Assembly: GCA_947381325.1 (NCBI GenBank)
Contig: CANCUP010000014.1
Span: 1-32,513 of the forward strand
From: Comamonadaceae bacterium
Lineage (GTDB): Bacteria > Pseudomonadota > Gammaproteobacteria > Burkholderiales > Burkholderiaceae_C
Direction of reading: 5' to 3'
DNA: 32,513 nt
Shown here: in pieces, positions 29,547 through 32,513 of the stretch
Position numbering within the stretch: the stretch's first letter is position 1
How the letters are laid out: every line of letters begins with the position of its first letter
Made by a program: the position numbers and the translations under genes
Notes under the pieces: generated by a model
Databases searched by the model: none
Told to the model about the DNA's origin: nothing
What the model saw: only the letters and a program-made list of their open reading frames with translations

Positions 29547-29975
29547 CTAAGTGGCTGCGCTGTCTCTGACGTTTTCAGCGGCGCGCTCCGCGTATTTGTT
29601 GAACCGCCACGACGTGCCGATGATGCGGATGCGCCGCCAGGTGCTGCGCTTGTCTGCGGGTGACATTTCGGTCCAGTACTGCACCTCGTCAAAGGTACGG
29701 CCGCACCCTTTGCATTCGGGGTCGCCTTGGCTGGTGGAGCAAATGGCGATGCAGGGGGTGTCTGGTGTGCTCTGGTACCACGTGAGCCACGCGTCATAGG
29801 CTTTGGGTGGAAAACCTTGTTCGGCGGCTTGGTCTTCGCGGTAATAGACCATCAAGGCATAGACCTCCGCCAAGGCACGAATTTCAGGCGCGAGTGTGAC
29901 GCCATCGGGAGACGGCTTTTTGTCGCGCCAAAAATTGATGGCGGCTTCGATGTCGGTGATGTGAATGCCTGACAT
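29547..29975 (-). CDS. DUF3717-DUF1289 fusion-like protein (Cys-rich)
   Basis: N-terminal ITDIEAAINFWRDKKPSPDGVTLAPEIRALAEVYALMVYY (DUF3717-like), C-terminal PCIAICSTSQGDPECKGCGRTFDEVQYWTEMSPADK (DUF1289-like). Confidence 0.8.
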   Translation of the reverse strand: MSGIHITDIEAAINFWRDKKPSPDGVTLAPEIRALAEVYALMVYYREDQAAEQGFPPKAYDAWLTWYQSTPDTPCIAICSTSQGDPECKGCGRTFDEVQYWTEMSPADKRSTWRRIRIIGTSWRFNKYAERAAENVRDSAAT

Positions 29976-30053
29976 GGCGCTAGAGGGGGCAACCTAATGA
30001 ACCGGAGCTTTGGAGGGGTGTGGATGATAGCTGGGATGCTATGCTGAGCCCAC

Positions 30054-30413
30054 ATGAAGCTTATTTTGTCTTGGGTACTCCACGCGGTGGCCCTGCTGGC
30101 CTTGGCGCATCTCTACAACGGGGTGGAAGTCTCAGGTTTTGGCGCGGCCTTGGTCGCCGCTTTTGTCATCGGTCTGTTCAACTTGATCGTGCGCCCTGCC
30201 CTGGTGGTGCTGACCTTGCCGGTGACGTTTTTCACACTGGGCTTGTTTTTGTTTGTCATCAACGCCCTGATGTTTTGGGCGGCAGCGGGCATCTTGGATG
30301 GCTTTCAAGTGCAAGGCTTTGGGGCCGCGTTGCTGGGCTCGCTGGTTTACTCTGCGTTTGGCGTGGTGATTGACTCAGCGCTCCAGCGCTTGTTCCCGCC
30401 GCAAATTCTCTAA
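30054..30413 (+). CDS. Phage holin family (PF04020-like) four-TM membrane protein
   Basis: 119 aa; several TM segments; LFNLIVRPALVVLTLPVTFFTLGLFLFVINALMFWAAAGILDGFQVQGFGAALLGSLVYS. Confidence 0.88.
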   Translation: MKLILSWVLHAVALLALAHLYNGVEVSGFGAALVAAFVIGLFNLIVRPALVVLTLPVTFFTLGLFLFVINALMFWAAAGILDGFQVQGFGAALLGSLVYSAFGVVIDSALQRLFPPQIL

Positions 30414-31979
30414 GGCACGCAAGCGCGCATCGATGATCGATGCCTCCATGTGTCCAGCACGGTCCAGCTGGCCCTCGCGCGACATCGTGCGCGCCAACTC
30501 TTGGGCCGCTTTGAGTCGATCCACCGCAGCCGGGTAATCCAGCTCCACGGCACGCGATTCGGCTTGTGCACGAATGGCACGTAAGTTGTCGCCTTGTTGC
30601 TCGTAGGCGGAAGAGAGCAGCTGCCAGGCCAATGCGTCGCGGGGGCGCTGGCTGACCCACTGCATCAAAGCTTGGCTGGCCAGCTTGGCTTGACCTGCTT
30701 GGAGACTGGCCAAACGACACCGCGCCAACAGCATGTGGCCCGCACGGTCGTCATGGGCCAGCACCCGGGCTTTGGGCTCCATCATGGCAAGTGCTTGGGT
30801 GGCTTGCCCCATCGCGAGTGAGAGTTCAACCGCCAGCAAGCGCACCGCATCAACAGCCGAAGCCTCTAAGTTGGGCAAGGCCTGCAGGCGCGCCAGGTGC
30901 TGTTGCGCCTGCGCCCAGTCGCGCAAGGTCATCTCGGCGATGGTGGCGCCATACAACAGGCCCGCTTGTTTGGCCACAGGGGCTGCGTTCAAGTTGCCGG
31001 CAGCCCCTTGGGCGCTGATGGCCCGCAAGGCATCGACACCGGGGCCGGTGAGCACTTGGGCACGTGCAGCCATCATGGCGTGTACAGCGCGCAACGCCAG
31101 CCCAGGCCGCACAGGCAACAACTGCTGACGCGCTTGCGCGTCGGCAATGCGCTCATTGGTCATGGGGTGGCTGCGCAAATAGGGGAATGCGCCGTTGTCA
31201 TTCAGCCGCGCGGCTTGCTGGAGTTTTTCAAACATGGTGACAAAACCCATGGGCTCAAACCCTGCGTCGGTCATCACGCCATAGCCAATGCGGTCGGCCT
31301 CGCGCTCCATGTCACGCGAAAAATTCAACTGGCTTTGCATGGCCGCCGCCGAACCGCCCACCATCACGGCGTTGGCGGCGCTCATGCCGCTGGCAGATGG
31401 CGTGCGGCTGGCAGCCAGCATCCCCAAGATCATGGCGGCAGCCACCATCGGGCCTTGACGGCCTTGTTGCGCGATCATGCGGGCGATGTGCCGCTGGGTC
31501 ACGTGGCTGAGTTCGTGCGCCAGCACCGAAGCCAACTCATCGGCACTGGCCACGGCAGAAATCAGGCCCAAGTGCACACCCAAATAGCCACCGGGCAAGG
31601 CAAAGGCGTTGATGCTTCGGTCACGGATGAGCGCCACCTCCCAGGCAAATTGCTGCTCCAACTCGGGGGTGAGTTCGCCGCGTTGACGGGCCGAGGCCAT
31701 CAGCACTTGCCAAACGGACTGCAAGTAGTCACCCAACACGGGGTCATCCAAATAGTCGGGGTCGCGGTAAATTTCGCGCGCAATGCTCTCGCCCAATCGT
31801 CGCTCGGCCCCCAAGGGCAATTCGGCACCGTCGCCCAAATTGGGCAAGCGGCCCGTGGGTGTTTGTGCGTGCAAGGTGTGGAGCGGCAACCCCAAGCTCA
31901 CACACAGGCTCAACAGGCCAAGACGCCTGCCTGCTTGGCGCAACCAGGGAGAGAGGCAAATAGGTGAAAGCATGGGCAC
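30375..31979 (-). CDS. M48 family metalloprotease with C-terminal TPR-like region (BepA-like)
   Basis: Signal peptide; zinc motif HELSH in LASVLAHELSHVTQRHIARM, third-ligand region MEREADRIGYGVM; Ala/Leu-rich helical repeats. Start 31973 is an alternative. Confidence 0.92.
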   Translation of the reverse strand: MPMLSPICLSPWLRQAGRRLGLLSLCVSLGLPLHTLHAQTPTGRLPNLGDGAELPLGAERRLGESIAREIYRDPDYLDDPVLGDYLQSVWQVLMASARQRGELTPELEQQFAWEVALIRDRSINAFALPGGYLGVHLGLISAVASADELASVLAHELSHVTQRHIARMIAQQGRQGPMVAAAMILGMLAASRTPSASGMSAANAVMVGGSAAAMQSQLNFSRDMEREADRIGYGVMTDAGFEPMGFVTMFEKLQQAARLNDNGAFPYLRSHPMTNERIADAQARQQLLPVRPGLALRAVHAMMAARAQVLTGPGVDALRAISAQGAAGNLNAAPVAKQAGLLYGATIAEMTLRDWAQAQQHLARLQALPNLEASAVDAVRLLAVELSLAMGQATQALAMMEPKARVLAHDDRAGHMLLARCRLASLQAGQAKLASQALMQWVSQRPRDALAWQLLSSAYEQQGDNLRAIRAQAESRAVELDYPAAVDRLKAAQELARTMSREGQLDRAGHMEASIIDARLRALENLRREQALER

Positions 31980-32042
31980 GAAGGGGTCAAACAGGCGGAT
32001 CGTATGATGCGCGTGTCATGTTAACCCGCTGTGAATTTGCCT

Positions 32043-32513
32043 ATGTCTACGCTCACCCACTTTGATGCCCACGGCCAAGCCCACATGGTGGATGTGGCCG
32101 ACAAAGCGCACACCCGCCGGGTGGGTGTGGCCAGTGGCCGCATTCAGATGTTGCCGGCCACGTTTGCGCTGGTACACAGCGGCAACGCCAAAAAAGGCGA
32201 TGTGCTGGGCATTGCGCGCATTGCGGGCATTCAAGCCGCCAAAAAAACCAGCGACTTGATTCCCCTGTGTCACCCGCTGGCCTTGACGCGGGTGGCCGTC
32301 GAGTTTGTGATGGAGGCCCACAGCCACAGCATTGAATGCACCGCCACTGTGGAGACCGTGGGACAAACCGGCGTGGAGATGGAAGCACTGACCGCCGTGC
32401 AAGTGGCGCTGCTCACCATCTACGACATGTGCAAGGCGGTGGACCGAGGCATGACGATGACCGACGTGCGCTTGCTGGAGAAGCACGGTGGCAAGTCGGG
32501 GAGTTATGTGGCG
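32043..32513 (+). CDS. moaC: Cyclic pyranopterin monophosphate synthase (3' truncated by window edge)
   Basis: [82 protein letters not shown]; open to the window end. Confidence 0.96.
   Translation, partial: MSTLTHFDAHGQAHMVDVADKAHTRRVGVASGRIQMLPATFALVHSGNAKKGDVLGIARIAGIQAAKKTSDLIPLCHPLALTRVAVEFVMEAHSHSIECTATVETVGQTGVEMEALTAVQVALLTIYDMCKAVDRGMTMTDVRLLEKHGGKSGSYVA

Noticed and set aside
30054-30413. Prophage remnant suggested by 'phage holin family' label
   Set aside because: PF04020-type proteins are common chromosomal membrane proteins; no other phage gene, att-like repeat or integrase is present.
30897-31967. 356-aa + strand ORF over the M48 protease
   Set aside because: Antisense artefact with HGQ-rich composition; the - strand frame has HELSH and a signal peptide.

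Overview
The window is about 32.5 kb of GC-rich, gene-dense beta-proteobacterial chromosome. Gene order and protein flavour suggest Burkholderiales/Comamonadaceae, which is an inference. Most of it is housekeeping: a partial smg, secF-secD-yajC, a fused indolepyruvate ferredoxin oxidoreductase, mltA, a FixJ/FixL-like two-component pair coupled to a giant YhdP/AsmA-like gene, glnE, a stand-alone heptose-1-P adenylyltransferase, a GST, purB, yaeQ, an M48 protease and a partial moaC. I saw no tRNA, rRNA, CRISPR array, transposase or prophage. The standout is 19363-26735. A MerR regulator with a C-terminal cobalamin-binding domain carries both signatures of CarH/LitR class I light sensors (W-x9-EH and E-x-H-x-x-G). 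It is transcribed divergently from eight tightly packed genes: an exported glutathione peroxidase, an FAD oxidoreductase, DUF1365, a CFA-synthase-like methyltransferase, a chalcone-isomerase-like protein, a DUF3833 lipoprotein, an SDR and an NTF2-like protein. The promoter gap between them contains a perfect 11-bp inverted repeat (CTTGTTTTGTC-ATG-GACAAAACAAG) plus a third half-site. The methyltransferase appears to lack two of the bicarbonate-site residues of E. coli Cfa (Cys to Ser, His to Gln). My best hypothesis is a B12/light-controlled membrane-lipid modification and photo-oxidative defence operon, possibly for methylated or furan fatty acids, in which CarH replaces the ECF-sigma/ChrR control known for related clusters.
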